Assembly: GCA_046537875.1 (NCBI GenBank)
Contig: JBKHJZ010000077.1
Span: 1-14,168, forward strand
Reading direction: 5' to 3'
Source: JBKHJZ01 sp046537875
Lineage (GTDB): Bacteria; Actinomycetota; Acidimicrobiia; Acidimicrobiales; VFJN01
Length of the DNA stretch: 14,168 bases
Position numbers and translations under genes: made by a program. The notes beneath the pieces were generated by a model. It was given only the letters and a program-made list of their open reading frames with translations. It searched no databases and was not told the DNA's origin. Every line of letters starts with the position of its first letter. The stretch's first letter is position 1. Shown here in pieces: positions 13,993 through 14,168 of the stretch.

Positions 13993-14160
13993 TCACAGGA
14001 GGGCGGCGGCGAAGCTGTCGTGGTGGTCGGTCCACCAGCGGCGCCGGCGGTCGTACTTCGCACCGCCGCCGGCCCGGTTCCACATCGCGATGGCGTTCGG
14101 GTCACCCGCGTCGACGCGGCGCCGGACGGCTGCTTCGATGCGGGTGATGGCGTCGTCCAT
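13993..14160 (-). CDS. Small protein or C-terminal end of a larger one, function unknown (at the window edge)
   Basis: From an ATG at 14160 it reads 55 aa: an N-terminal helix (MDDAITRIEAAVRRRVDAG), then PNAIAMWNRAGG, a basic stretch KYDRRRRWW, and TDHHDSFAAALL before TGA at 13993-13995. Third codon positions are almost all G or C, as in real genes of this window. The frame remains open through the last 8 bases, so the true start may lie to the right, and no ribosome site can be judged. I do not recognise it. It is in the same direction as the desaturase, 118 nt upstream of it, with a possible terminator and the operator in between. Confidence 0.55.
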   Translation of the reverse strand: MDDAITRIEAAVRRRVDAGDPNAIAMWNRAGGGAKYDRRRRWWTDHHDSFAAALL

Positions 14161-14168
14161 GGCGCTGA

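Noticed and set aside
1..14168. CRISPR arrays, tRNA or rRNA genes, insertion sequences, phage or defence genes
   Set aside because: No regular repeat-spacer pattern, no tRNA-like cloverleaf noticed, no transposase or integrase motifs; codon use is uniform, giving no sign of a transferred segment.

Overview
This is a gene-dense, very GC-rich window with strongly G/C-biased third codon positions, many GTG starts and start codons without a Shine-Dalgarno sequence. A fused CofG-CofH (FbiC) F420-biosynthesis gene, a FIST protein and a transketolase-transaldolase pair fit a high-GC actinobacterium. Acidimicrobiia-like gene content is my best guess, but the sequence alone cannot fix the taxon. I see no tRNA, rRNA, CRISPR, insertion sequence, integrase or phage gene. 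It looks like ordinary chromosomal metabolic and housekeeping DNA rather than an island.

Left part (1-3021). A GH13 alpha-glucosidase runs off the left edge on the minus strand. Divergent from it is a 61-aa protein with a CX2CX7HX3C metal-binding cluster and a recognisable promoter. Next, on the minus strand, is a cysteine-rich conserved protein that resembles the YkgJ/DUF3109 metal-chelating families. Divergent from that is a 66-aa helical protein on the plus strand. Both convergent gene pairs here end in short hairpins placed to act as two-way terminators.

Middle and right part (3022-13874), all minus strand, given in transcription order: a membrane fatty-acid desaturase behind a TetR-type palindrome; a DUF6941-like protein; a FIST sensor-domain protein; transketolase; transaldolase; 6-phosphogluconolactonase; an alpha/beta-hydrolase-fold protein that has lost its catalytic Ser and His; FbiC; and a LOG-family nucleotide hydrolase. 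DUF-FIST-tkt-tal are 3 nt apart, 12 nt apart and overlapping by 4 nt, so they form one likely transcription unit that joins a possible ligand-binding protein to the non-oxidative pentose-phosphate pathway. A long hairpin after tal and another after the pseudo-hydrolase divide the run into units. fbiC and the LOG gene are 3 nt apart and probably translationally coupled. A 55-aa reading frame enters from the right edge.

No clear new multi-gene system is present. The points most worth a second look are the catalytically dead hydrolase, the FIST/DUF/tkt/tal unit, the absence of zwf and opcA between tal and pgl, a recurring TANNNT-N6-8-start (leaderless) layout, the desaturase operator, and the two small proteins.
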